Source of the DNA: an uncultured bacterium
Lineage (GTDB): Bacteria > Verrucomicrobiota > Verrucomicrobiia > Opitutales > Intestinicryptomonadaceae
Length of the DNA: 6,596 nucleotides
Assembly (NCBI GenBank): GCA_905214995.1
Contig: CAJMOT010000115.1
Span: forward strand, 1-6,596
Direction: 5' to 3'
Shown: in pieces, positions 1 to 6,035 of the stretch
How the letters are laid out: each line of letters opens with the position of its first letter
How positions within the stretch are numbered: the stretch's first letter is position 1
The notes under the pieces: generated by a model
What the model was told of the DNA's origin: nothing
The model's database searches: none
Seen by the model: the letters and a program-made list of their open reading frames with translations, nothing else
Translations under genes and position numbers: made by a program

Positions 1-51
1 GTCTTTGTTATCGCGCGGCAACTCGTTTTTAGCCCAAAAGCATTCGCCAAA

Positions 52-1461
52 TCAGGCGTCTTTGAATTTTGAGACGAGCTCGTTTATTGTGGCCTTTGCG
101 TCGCCGTAGATCATTCTGGTGTTCGGCCTGAAGAACAGCCCGTTTTCGAGGCCGGAGAATCCCGCCCCTTTGCCGCGTTTGAGGGCGAGCACCGTCTTCG
201 CCTTGAATGCCTCGATTATCGGCATTCCGTAGATCGGGCTTCCCTTGTCTTCCGCGGCGGCGGGATTGACCACGTCGTTGGCGCCTATCACTATCGCAAC
301 GTCCGCGTTTTCGAGGATCTTGTTCGCCTCCTCCATTTCTTTGAGCTGCTCATAGGGCACGTCGGCCTCCGCGAGCAGCACGTTCATGTGCCCGGGCATG
401 CGGCCGGCGACGGGATGTATTGCGAACGCGACTTCCGCGCCGTTGTTTTCGAGGATTTCGGCGAGCTCCTTTACGGCATGCTGCGCCTGCGCCACCGCCA
501 TTCCGTAGCCCGGAATGAACACAACGCTCTGGGCGGCTTCGAGGATGTAATATGCGTCGTCAGCGGAGATGGCTTTCATCTCGCCCTCGACTTTGTTTTT
601 CGAGCTTCCCGCCGCGGAGCCGAAGCCCGAGAAGAGGACGTTGGAGAGCGTCCTGTTCATCGACTTGCACATTATGACGGTGAGTATGACGCCGCTGGCT
701 CCGACGAGGGAGCCCGCGACGATGAGCACGTTGTTTTGTATCACGAAGCCCGCCGCGCAAGCCGCCAGGCCGGAGAGAGAATTGAGAAGCGAGATTACGA
801 CCGGCATGTCGCCCCCTCCGATGGGCATGACCGCGGTTATGCCGAGCACGAGGGAGAGGACTATCGCCGCCGCCATCGTTTCGTAGCCTATCTGGTAATC
901 CCCCACTACCGTGAACGCGGCGGAAGACCCGAGCGCGAGCAGCGCGATTGCCGCGTTGACAACTTTCTGCCCGCCGTAGATCGCGGGCTTTCCGGACAGT
1001 TTTCCGGAAAGCTTCGCCCATGCGTACATGGAGCCGGTGAAAGTCACGCCGCCTATGAGTATTGTGGCGATAATCGCGAACCTGGAAAATCCGCCGACGG
1101 CTGCATTGACGACTCCGTCGTAATGGTATTCCGCCCAAGCCACGAGCAGCGAGGCGAGCCCGCCGAAGCCGTTGAGCAGGGCGACCATCTCGGGCATGGA
1201 AGTCATCTTGACTTTCTTTGCCGCTATCCAGCCCGCGAGCGCGCCGAGCAGCAGGCCGCCGGCGAGGATCGCCCATGTGATTTTGTCGGTGGCGTCGAGA
1301 ATCTTGCGGTCGAATAGCGTGAACACTACCGCCACGAGCATGCCGACCGATGATAGCACGTTGCCTTTGCGGGCGGTTTCGGCCTTTCCGAGCATTTTTA
1401 TGCCCAGAATGAATATTACGGCCGAAACTATGTAGGCGATGTTTATGATTTGCGGGTTCAT
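52..1461 (-). CDS. pntB: NAD(P)+ transhydrogenase, beta subunit
   Basis: Beta subunit of the proton-translocating transhydrogenase of the inner membrane, which moves hydride from NADH to NADP+ driven by proton entry. The 469-aa protein is full length for the family. About nine hydrophobic segments fill residues 5-265 (domain II), including MPEMVALLNGFGG at 89-101 and SLLNSLSG at 224-231. The NADP(H)-binding domain III follows: PGYGMAVAQAQ (317-327), HPVAGRMPGHMNVLLAEA (349-366), IGANDVVNPAA (392-402), KRG (428-430), and GDAK (453-456). At the position of the E. coli proton-pathway His91 it has Asn97; the Asn equivalent to E. coli Asn222 is kept (Asn227). The gene is last in the operon, starting 2 nt after the pntAB stop, with an AAGGGGGA ribosome site inside the end of pntAB. 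The stop is TGA, and no clear terminator is visible in the 51 bases beyond it. Family identity is certain. Confidence 0.98.
   Translation of the reverse strand: MNPQIINIAYIVSAVIFILGIKMLGKAETARKGNVLSSVGMLVAVVFTLFDRKILDATDKITWAILAGGLLLGALAGWIAAKKVKMTSMPEMVALLNGFGGLASLLVAWAEYHYDGVVNAAVGGFSRFAIIATILIGGVTFTGSMYAWAKLSGKLSGKPAIYGGQKVVNAAIALLALGSSAAFTVVGDYQIGYETMAAAIVLSLVLGITAVMPIGGGDMPVVISLLNSLSGLAACAAGFVIQNNVLIVAGSLVGASGVILTVIMCKSMNRTLSNVLFSGFGSAAGSSKNKVEGEMKAISADDAYYILEAAQSVVFIPGYGMAVAQAQHAVKELAEILENNGAEVAFAIHPVAGRMPGHMNVLLAEADVPYEQLKEMEEANKILENADVAIVIGANDVVNPAAAEDKGSPIYGMPIIEAFKAKTVLALKRGKGAGFSGLENGLFFRPNTRMIYGDAKATINELVSKFKDA
987..1012. repeat. 10-bp perfect inverted repeat inside pntB
   Basis: GCTTTCCGGA (987-996) and TCCGGAAAGC (1003-1012) are perfect reverse complements separated by 6 bases. 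The stretch lies in the loop between two membrane helices of PntB and encodes the tandem KLSGKLSGKP (residues 150-159). The second copy contains the palindrome TTTCCGGAAA, so repeating the peptide automatically creates a hairpin. E. coli PntB, as I recall it, has a similar GKISSKP there, so the protein sequence is probably the selected feature. Confidence 0.6.
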
Positions 1462-1463
1462 GG

Positions 1464-1751
1464 CTATTTGTCCCCCTTCTTTTTAAACATGGCAAGCATC
1501 CTGTCGGTGACGAGGTATCCGCCGACCACGTTGACAGTCGCCAGCACAAGCGCCGCGAATCCGAGGGCTGTGGCGAACATGCTGTTGTCGGTGCCGCCCG
1601 TGGCGACGATCGCGCCGACTATGGTTATGCCGCTTATGGCGTTGGAGCCGCTCATAAGGGGCGTGTGCAGCTGGCTGGGAACCTTGGATATAAGCTCGAA
1701 TCCGAGGAACACGGACAGCGTGAATATGAATAGCAACAGAATCAGTTCCAT
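1464..1751 (-). CDS. pntAB: NAD(P)+ transhydrogenase, alpha subunit part 2 (membrane)
   Basis: Small membrane subunit that corresponds to the C-terminal transmembrane part of the E. coli PntA protein. Here, as in Rhodospirillum rubrum and Thermus, it is a separate 95-aa polypeptide. Three hydrophobic segments are visible at about residues 2-20, 36-53 and 57-81, with a lysine-rich cytoplasmic tail (KKKGDK). The family signature VPSQLHTPLMSGSNAISG (24-41) lies before and in the second helix. Its His29 is a candidate for the membrane histidine of the proton path, since PntB lacks the E. coli His91. The start has a good GAGGA ribosome site (1763-1759) that overlaps the TGA stop of pntAA, 7 nt before ATG. 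The gene lies 10 nt after pntAA and 2 nt before pntB, so co-translation in a fixed ratio is likely. It acts with PntAA and PntB in one complex. Confidence 0.96.
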   Translation of the reverse strand: MELILLLFIFTLSVFLGFELISKVPSQLHTPLMSGSNAISGITIVGAIVATGGTDNSMFATALGFAALVLATVNVVGGYLVTDRMLAMFKKKGDK

Positions 1752-1761
1752 GGTAAAATCC

Positions 1762-2877
1762 TCACATAAAGCGTTCGTCGGTTACCTTGCCGTCGCGGGC
1801 GACGACGCACGATTTCATAATCGGGTCTTCCATATTCACGCGGAATTGGCCGTCGGAAGTGAAGTGCTCTATGAAATTATAAACGTTCGCCCCGTACATC
1901 TGGCTTGCGGTCGCGGGCACGGAGGCCTCGAGGCAGGTGTTGCCGATTATCATCACGCCGTTGGGGGAGATTACGGTTTCATCGGGCTTGGAACCCTCGA
2001 CGTTGCCGCCGCTCTCGACCGCCATGTCCACAACCACGCTGCCGGGTTTCATTCCCGCGACCATTTCGGCGGTTATTATGACGGGCGCCTTCCTTCCGAA
2101 TACCTTGGCGGTGGTTATCACCACGTCCGCCTGAGCGCAGACTTTCGCCATTCCCTTGCGTTGGAGCTCGATTTGCTCGGGAGTGAGGGCCTTGGCGTAT
2201 CCCTGCGCCGTCTGGCCCGTCTCGCCGAGGTCGATTTTCACGAATTTCGCCCCGAGGCTTTTGACTTGCTCCTCCACTACGGGGCGGGTGTCGAACGCCT
2301 CGACCCTCGCGCCGATTCGCTTGGCGGTGGCTATCGCCTGCAATCCCGCGACACCGACGCCGACTATGAAAAATTTCAGGGGCGAAATCGTGCCCGCCGG
2401 AGTCATCATCATGGGCGCTATTTTGTTTATGGAAGTCGCCGCCTTCAGCACGGCGCAGTAGCCCGCAAGGTTGGACTGCGAGCTCAGCACGTCCATTTTT
2501 TGCGCTATCGTGCTGCGGGGGATCATCTCGAAGCTCGCCGCGGTCACCCCTGCGTCGGCGAACGCCTTTATGAGCGCCTTTTCGTTGAACGGGTCGAGAA
2601 GGCTCAGATGGAAAGAGCCCTTCTTTAATTTGGCGACCTCGTCCGCGGAGGGCTTGCGCACCCCTACGACGAAATCCGCCGCGCCCGCCGCTCCGGAATC
2701 GGCGATTTCGGCGCCCGCCTCCGAATACTGCGCATCGGAGAACCCCGCCTTCACGCCCGCCCCGCGGCAGACTTTTACGGCCCAGCCGAGTTTGCCGAGC
2801 TTCTTCGCGTCCGCCGGCGTGACCGCCACGCGAGTCTCCCTCGGGTCTGTTTCTGCTGATACGAATAGTGTTTTCAT
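1762..2877 (-). CDS. pntAA: NAD(P)+ transhydrogenase, alpha subunit part 1 (NAD-binding)
   Basis: Peripheral domain I of the transhydrogenase, which binds NAD(H) on the cytoplasmic side and exchanges hydride with the NADP(H) domain of PntB. The 371 aa fit a split alpha subunit. Visible motifs: ETRVAVTP (14-21); IPRSTIAQKMDVLSSQSNLAGY (starting at 119, with the nicotinamide-site loop residues Arg121, Gln126 and Asp129); Rossmann GVGVAG (173-178); AFDTRP (194-199); SLGAKF (207-212); a DVVITTA to APVIIT stretch (251-269); and MKPGSVVVDMA (276-286). The fold is shared with alanine dehydrogenase, but the neighbouring pntAB and pntB settle the assignment. The ATG is directly preceded by an in-frame TAG, so no N-terminal extension is possible. 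The nearest Shine-Dalgarno-like sequence, GGAGG, is 20 nt upstream, which is unusually far. First gene of the operon. Confidence 0.97.
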   Translation of the reverse strand: MKTLFVSAETDPRETRVAVTPADAKKLGKLGWAVKVCRGAGVKAGFSDAQYSEAGAEIADSGAAGAADFVVGVRKPSADEVAKLKKGSFHLSLLDPFNEKALIKAFADAGVTAASFEMIPRSTIAQKMDVLSSQSNLAGYCAVLKAATSINKIAPMMMTPAGTISPLKFFIVGVGVAGLQAIATAKRIGARVEAFDTRPVVEEQVKSLGAKFVKIDLGETGQTAQGYAKALTPEQIELQRKGMAKVCAQADVVITTAKVFGRKAPVIITAEMVAGMKPGSVVVDMAVESGGNVEGSKPDETVISPNGVMIIGNTCLEASVPATASQMYGANVYNFIEHFTSDGQFRVNMEDPIMKSCVVARDGKVTDERFM

Positions 2878-2897
2878 CTATATATTTATGTTGCGCC

Positions 2898-2902
2898 CCT
2901 CC
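2898..2902 (-). promoter_or_regulatory. Distant Shine-Dalgarno-like GGAGG before pntAA
   Basis: A strong GGAGG lies in the pntAA leader but 20 nt from the ATG, separated by an AT-rich stretch ending in TATATAG. Normal spacing is about 5-10 nt, and no ATG, GTG or TTG follows it at a suitable distance. Either initiation relies on the unstructured AT-rich leader, or the intervening bases fold away, or the GGAGG is not used. Confidence 0.35.
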
Positions 2903-2927
2903 GAAATGAAAATCAACCCATTTTTTT

Positions 2928-2956
2928 AATTTACAGTTAACTAAAAAATCTCCCAA
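2928..2956 (-). promoter_or_regulatory. Possible pnt operon promoter
   Basis: On the minus strand, TTGGGA (2956-2951; 4 of 6 to the -35 consensus) is followed after exactly 17 bases by TAAATT (2933-2928; 4 of 6 to the -10). This would start transcription near 2921 and give a leader of about 45 nt that carries the GGAGG at 2902-2898. The region is AT-rich, so chance matches are easy and the call is tentative. A perfect 8-bp palindrome AGTTAACT (2935-2942) lies between the two boxes and could be an operator, but it is short. Confidence 0.3.
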
Positions 2957-2991
2957 AGTTTCTTGCTCCGATTGCGCCGCCTAATATTTTC

Positions 2992-2996
2992 AAGGA
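2992..2996 (+). promoter_or_regulatory. Ribosome binding site of the GH13 gene
   Basis: AAGGA sits 7 nt before the ATG at 3004 but only 1 nt before the in-frame ATG at 2998. This decides the start in favour of 3004, removing the residues Met-Asp and leaving a cleaner signal peptide beginning MKKFF. A convincing promoter was not found: TAATAT at 2982-2987 resembles a -10 box but lacks a good -35 and would leave almost no leader. Confidence 0.6.
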
Positions 2997-3003
2997 TATG
3001 GAT

Positions 3004-4416
3004 ATGAAAAAATTCTTTTGCGCATTGTTTTTGGCGTCGCAGCTCGCCGCAGCGTCCGGCGCCGCCGAAAAAATTTCCGATCTTTCCGCGCGTCCGGCGC
3101 CGGAATGGCTGACAAAAACCGTAATATGCCAAATTCCCCTGCGCTCATTTACGCAGGAGGGCACGCTTGCGGCGGCGACCGAGCGGCTCGGGCATCTCGC
3201 GGACGCGGGAATCGGCTGCGTGTACCTGCTGCCGATAGTCGAGTCCGACCCCGACCAGAACAGGGAGTTTTGGAGCCCCCGCCAGAAAAATAGCAACACG
3301 AACAACCCGTGCAATCCGTACAGGATAAAAAATTATTTTAAAATAGATTCCGAATACGGGACGGACGCCGACCTGAAAAAATTCGTGGATCGCGCCCACG
3401 AGTTGGGAATGAAAGTAATGTTGGACTTGGTATACTACCACTGCGGGCCGACCGCCGACATCATATCTTCAAACCCCGATTTCGTGACGCGAGACGAAAA
3501 CGGCAAAGTCAAGAACGGGCTTTGGCGCTTTCCGGCGCTCAATTTCGACAGCCCGAAATTGCGCGAATATCTGACTTCAAACATGGAATATTTCGTCCGC
3601 GAATTCGGCGTTGACGGCTACCGCGCAGACGCGGAATCCCCCATTCCCATTGAATTTTGGGAAAATGCGCGCCAGAGGCTCGAAAAAATAAAGCCCGACA
3701 TCGCCATCATAGCCGAGTCCACGCGCGCCGTATGCCAGCTCAAAGCGTACGACGCCAACTACGGATTCGGAATATCCGTCGATATGAAAGATTTCTTCGC
3801 GGGCTCCAAGAATGCGAAGATCAAGACCGCCAAGGAATTCGGGAAGAGGTTTGCGGAAAATCTGGCGCGCTATCCGAAGGGCGCGCGCGTATTGTACCAC
3901 TACGACAACCACGACCTCTCCACCGACAACGGCAGGCCGGAAGCGGAGATGCCCTATGAGGCCGCGGACGCGATGACGGTTTTTCTCCTCGCCTTGGACG
4001 GCGTTCCGATGCTATTTGCCGGCAACGAAATCGCGGACAGGGCGGAGTACAGCCTTTTCGCCAACAGATACCACAACCGAAGCGTTCTCGACTGGTCCGC
4101 GGCTTTCACCGACGCCGGAAAGCGCAGGCTTGGAATCGTAAAGGCAATGTCCAAAATCCGCCGCGAACGCCCGGAATTTTCCTCGGGAGAGCTGAAATGG
4201 ATAGATTCCGGAAACGACAAGGCGCTGGCTTTCGAGCGCGCTAAGGGCGATTCAAAAACTTTCGTGTTCGTGAACGCCTCGCCGGAGCCGGTTGAGATTT
4301 CCGCGAAGCTCTCCGAAAACCCGAAGGCGCATTTCGCGCGGGGGGCAAAAATTTCGGGCGGCGGGGATTCGGCGAAAGTTTCGCTTGAACCCTACGGATT
4401 CGCGCTGATTGAGTAG
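3004..4416 (+). CDS. Secreted GH13 alpha-amylase family glycoside hydrolase
   Basis: Enzyme of the alpha-amylase superfamily (GH13), expected to act on alpha-glucosidic bonds in starch, glycogen or derived oligosaccharides outside the cytoplasm. From the ATG at 3004 it has 470 aa, with an N-terminal signal peptide (MKK, hydrophobic FFCALFLASQLAAA, probable cleavage after about residue 20). Residue numbers count from this start. The (beta/alpha)8 barrel shows all four conserved regions: DLVYYH (141-146); GVDGYRADAE with nucleophile Asp209 and Arg207; IIAES with acid/base Glu238; and YDNHD (300-304) with the third catalytic Asp. The QIPLRSF motif (43-49) marks the first strand. Residues from about 393 form a small all-beta C domain; there is no carbohydrate-binding module. 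The subfamily and product cannot be fixed by eye (amylase, oligo-glucosidase or transglycosylase). It is flanked by a divergent operon and its own terminator, so it is probably monocistronic. An alternative start is the ATG at 2998. Confidence 0.92.
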   Translation: MKKFFCALFLASQLAAASGAAEKISDLSARPAPEWLTKTVICQIPLRSFTQEGTLAAATERLGHLADAGIGCVYLLPIVESDPDQNREFWSPRQKNSNTNNPCNPYRIKNYFKIDSEYGTDADLKKFVDRAHELGMKVMLDLVYYHCGPTADIISSNPDFVTRDENGKVKNGLWRFPALNFDSPKLREYLTSNMEYFVREFGVDGYRADAESPIPIEFWENARQRLEKIKPDIAIIAESTRAVCQLKAYDANYGFGISVDMKDFFAGSKNAKIKTAKEFGKRFAENLARYPKGARVLYHYDNHDLSTDNGRPEAEMPYEAADAMTVFLLALDGVPMLFAGNEIADRAEYSLFANRYHNRSVLDWSAAFTDAGKRRLGIVKAMSKIRRERPEFSSGELKWIDSGNDKALAFERAKGDSKTFVFVNASPEPVEISAKLSENPKAHFARGAKISGGGDSAKVSLEPYGFALIE

Positions 4417-4451
4417 CCAAGAAAAGATTTTCATCTTATATTCCATTGTCC

Positions 4452-4490
4452 GCCCCCGCGCCGAAAATTCGGAACGGGGGCATTTTTTTT
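4452..4490 (+). terminator. Intrinsic terminator after the GH13 gene
   Basis: GCCCCCG (4452-4458) pairs perfectly with CGGGGGC (4475-4481). Inside it, CCGA pairs with TCGG across a small internal loop, capped by AAAT. Eight T residues follow (4483-4490). It is 35 nt downstream of the TAG stop. The A-run needed for the opposite strand is missing, so it works only for plus-strand transcripts and isolates the GH13 gene from the next unit. Confidence 0.92.
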
Positions 4491-4547
4491 GAAGATTGAG
4501 GAGTTTTGCTCGGCGAGGTCCGGAGTCGAGTTGCGCGGCGCGGTTTT

Positions 4548-4574
4548 AAAAAACGTTTTTCCGGAAAAGCTTTT
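4548..4574. promoter_or_regulatory. Chain of overlapping palindromes with A/T tracts upstream of promoter
   Basis: Three perfect palindromes overlap: AAAAACGTTTTT (4549-4560), TTTTCCGGAAAA (4557-4568) and AAAAGCTTTT (4565-4574). The A and T tracts alternate over 27 bp, ending about 27 bp before the -35 box of the oxidoreductase promoter. The first palindrome shares the core AAACGTTT with the operator at 4641-4652, with centres 92 bp apart. Possible roles are an auxiliary operator, a curved or UP-like element, or a weak terminator. None can be proved here. Confidence 0.5.
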
Positions 4575-4601
4575 ATCCCGCCTTTTCTTGCGTTAAAGGG
4601 C

Positions 4602-4631
4602 TTGACTTGCGACCGTTCGGAATTTTATTGT
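4602..4631 (+). promoter_or_regulatory. Sigma70-like promoter of the oxidoreductase unit
   Basis: TTGACT (4602-4607; 5 of 6 to the -35 consensus) and TATTGT (4626-4631; 4 of 6 to the -10) are separated by 18 bp. Transcription would start near 4638, placing the operator at 4641-4652 directly over the start of the transcript. It lies between the GH13 terminator and the oxidoreductase gene, where a promoter is required. Confidence 0.6.
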
Positions 4632-4640
4632 TTCAACTGA

Positions 4641-4652
4641 TCAAACGTTTGA
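4641..4652. promoter_or_regulatory. LacI/GalR-family operator
   Basis: TCAAACGTTTGA is a perfect 12-bp palindrome with the central CG and the AAACGTTT core typical of LacI/GalR-family operators. Its place, a few bases after the predicted transcription start, fits repression by blocking the promoter. The regulator gene is not in this window. The site implies that the downstream oxidoreductase and HEAT genes respond to a sugar or sugar derivative. Confidence 0.7.
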
Positions 4653-4672
4653 GGCGCACCGCGCTTTCCGTT

Positions 4673-4696
4673 ATGGCAAAAATTATTCGCATATGA
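4673..4696 (+). other. Seven-codon mini-ORF overlapping the oxidoreductase start
   Basis: ATG at 4673 opens a short frame (MAKIIRI) whose TGA (4694-4696) overlaps the ATG of the oxidoreductase (4693-4695) as ATGA. Neither ATG has a Shine-Dalgarno at normal distance; the nearest purine stretch, GAGGCG (4651-4656), is 16 nt before the mini-ORF. It may allow translational coupling, or be chance. A frame this short cannot be judged by composition. Confidence 0.3.
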
Positions 4697-6006
4697 AAAG
4701 AAGATATTTCCTAAAAACATTTGCGTCGGCGTCCGCGGCGATCGGCATGCCCGCGATCATTCCGGCTTCCGCGCTCGGCAGGGGCGGCGCGACTGCCCCC
4801 AGCGAGCGCGTGACGATGGGCTGCATAGGGCTCGGCACGCAGGGAACCGCCAACTCCCAAAATTTTTTCGGCGACAAGCGGGTGCAATTTGCGGGACTTT
4901 GCGATGCAAACGATACCGCCGGCCCCCAATATTACGGGTACGGCAACAATGAAACGCGCGGCCTGCGCAACGCGCGCAAGCTCTTCGGAATGGACATTCC
5001 CGTGTACGCGGATTTCCGCGACATGCTCGCCGACGCCGACATCGACGTCGTTATGACGGCCCTTCCCGACCACTGGCACGCCATAGTGGGAATCGCGTGC
5101 GTCAACGCCGGCAAGGACGTATTCGGCGAAAAACCCCTCACGCGCACCATACGCGAGGGCAAAGTCTTGCGAGACGCCGTCCTGAATTCCGGCCGCATAT
5201 GGCAGACGGGCTCGTGGCAGAGGTCGCTTCCGGACTTCGTCCGGGCGGCGGAGATCATCCGCAACGGCTATCTCGGGCGCGTCACGCGCGTAAAGATAGG
5301 CCTGCCGTCGAATTTCAAGGCGGAAATCCTCAAACCCGTTCCCGTACCCGAAGGCTTCGACTGGCAGATGTGGCAGGGGCCCGCCCAACCGAGCTACTAC
5401 AACCCATGCAAAACCTTCACGCGATGGAGGGGGGTGACGAATTACAGCGCGGGCAAGATCGCAGACTGGGGCGCGCACCACCTCGACATCGCCCACTGGG
5501 CGCTCGGATACGACGATTCCGGAGCGGAGGAGATCGTTCCGGAGTTCGTCGAATGGCCGAAGAGCGGATTCTCCGACCAGCCGTTGAAATTCAAGGTCGT
5601 CATGCACTACCCGGGCGGCGTAGAAATCGAAATATCCGACATGAACCGCAACGGCGTGCAGTTCTTCGGGACGAAGGGCACGCTCTTCGTCTCGCGCGAG
5701 ACGCTCTTTTCCGATCCGCTCGGAATCGCCGAGACGAGGATTTTGCCGACTGAGAGCAGGCTGTTCCCCATACGCAGCGGCAACCACTTTACGGCGTTCA
5801 TCGACAGCGTTCTCGACCGCCGCGCGGCGGTGACGGACATCGGAATCGCGCACCGCACCAACACCGGCTGCCTTCTGGCGGAAATCGCATACCGCCTCAA
5901 CCGCCCGATAAAATGGGACGCAAAAAAAGAGGAAATTGTCGGAGACCCCGAGGCCGCCCGCATGTGCGACAGGGCGTACAGCGCGCCGTGGCAGCTCCAG
6001 GCGTAA
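4693..6006 (+). CDS. Tat-exported Gfo/Idh/MocA family oxidoreductase
   Basis: NAD(P)-dependent dehydrogenase-fold protein of the Gfo/Idh/MocA family, which oxidises or reduces sugars, inositols and related polyols. The 437 aa are normal for the exported Planctomycetes/Verrucomicrobia type. The N-terminus carries a twin-arginine signal (KRRYFLK at 2-8, then ASASAAIGMPAIIPASA), so the protein should be folded with its cofactor in the cytoplasm and then exported. The Rossmann domain has GLGTQG (46-51), PDHWHA (125-130) and the family EKP (146-148, catalytic-type Lys147). The C-terminal substrate domain holds DWGAHHLDIAHW (258-269), where the His pair is likely in the active site. The exact substrate cannot be read from the sequence. 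It is first in a probable two-or-more gene unit, 25 bp before the HEAT gene, under a LacI-type operator. It has no good Shine-Dalgarno; the TAT context and the signal peptide support this ATG. Confidence 0.93.
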   Translation: MKRRYFLKTFASASAAIGMPAIIPASALGRGGATAPSERVTMGCIGLGTQGTANSQNFFGDKRVQFAGLCDANDTAGPQYYGYGNNETRGLRNARKLFGMDIPVYADFRDMLADADIDVVMTALPDHWHAIVGIACVNAGKDVFGEKPLTRTIREGKVLRDAVLNSGRIWQTGSWQRSLPDFVRAAEIIRNGYLGRVTRVKIGLPSNFKAEILKPVPVPEGFDWQMWQGPAQPSYYNPCKTFTRWRGVTNYSAGKIADWGAHHLDIAHWALGYDDSGAEEIVPEFVEWPKSGFSDQPLKFKVVMHYPGGVEIEISDMNRNGVQFFGTKGTLFVSRETLFSDPLGIAETRILPTESRLFPIRSGNHFTAFIDSVLDRRAAVTDIGIAHRTNTGCLLAEIAYRLNRPIKWDAKKEEIVGDPEAARMCDRAYSAPWQLQA

Positions 6007-6013
6007 ACCGGAA

Positions 6014-6035
6014 AGGAGAATTTATGCAGTTATGA
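6014..6035 (+). promoter_or_regulatory. Ribosome site plus three-codon leader ORF before the HEAT gene
   Basis: AGGAG (6014-6018) is 5 nt before an ATG at 6024 that encodes only Met-Gln-Leu and stops at TGA (6033-6035). This TGA overlaps the ATG of the HEAT-repeat gene (6032-6034). The real gene start is 13 nt from the AGGAG, longer than normal. Ribosomes may load at the tiny ORF and re-initiate at ATGA. The alternative is direct initiation at 6032 with a long spacer. Confidence 0.5.

Noticed and set aside
1..51. Possible terminator of the pnt operon at the left edge.
   Set aside because: No stem followed by a T-run in minus-strand orientation is visible in the 51 bases available; it may lie outside the window.
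388..2628. Long plus-strand open frames opposite pntB and pntAA (388-1317 and 1450-2628, 309 and 392 codons).
   Set aside because: They lie antisense to three certain transhydrogenase genes, their translations are low-complexity Arg/His/Gly-rich with no recognisable motif, and they follow from the strong GC bias at third codon positions of the true genes.
2982..2987. TAATAT as a -10 box for the GH13 gene.
   Set aside because: No -35 box at 16-18 bp (only GTTTCT-like sequence), and transcription would start at or after the ribosome site at 2992-2996. Not strong enough to list as a promoter.
5230..5244. Hairpin CCGGAC-TTC-GTCCGG in the oxidoreductase gene.
   Set aside because: It is short, mid-gene, has no T-run after it, and is explained by codons for the LPDFVRA stretch.
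5688..5703. Perfect 16-bp palindrome CGTCTCGCGCGAGACG inside the oxidoreductase gene.
   Set aside because: It sits in codons for FVSRET in the middle of the gene with no regulatory context. One such palindrome is not very surprising in 6.6 kb of GC-rich DNA.
4711..5853. 380-codon minus-strand open frame opposite the oxidoreductase, and a 218-codon plus-strand frame at 5097-5753.
   Set aside because: Both are shadows of the oxidoreductase reading frame, which has complete family motifs; their translations are Arg- and Ala-rich and show no domain.
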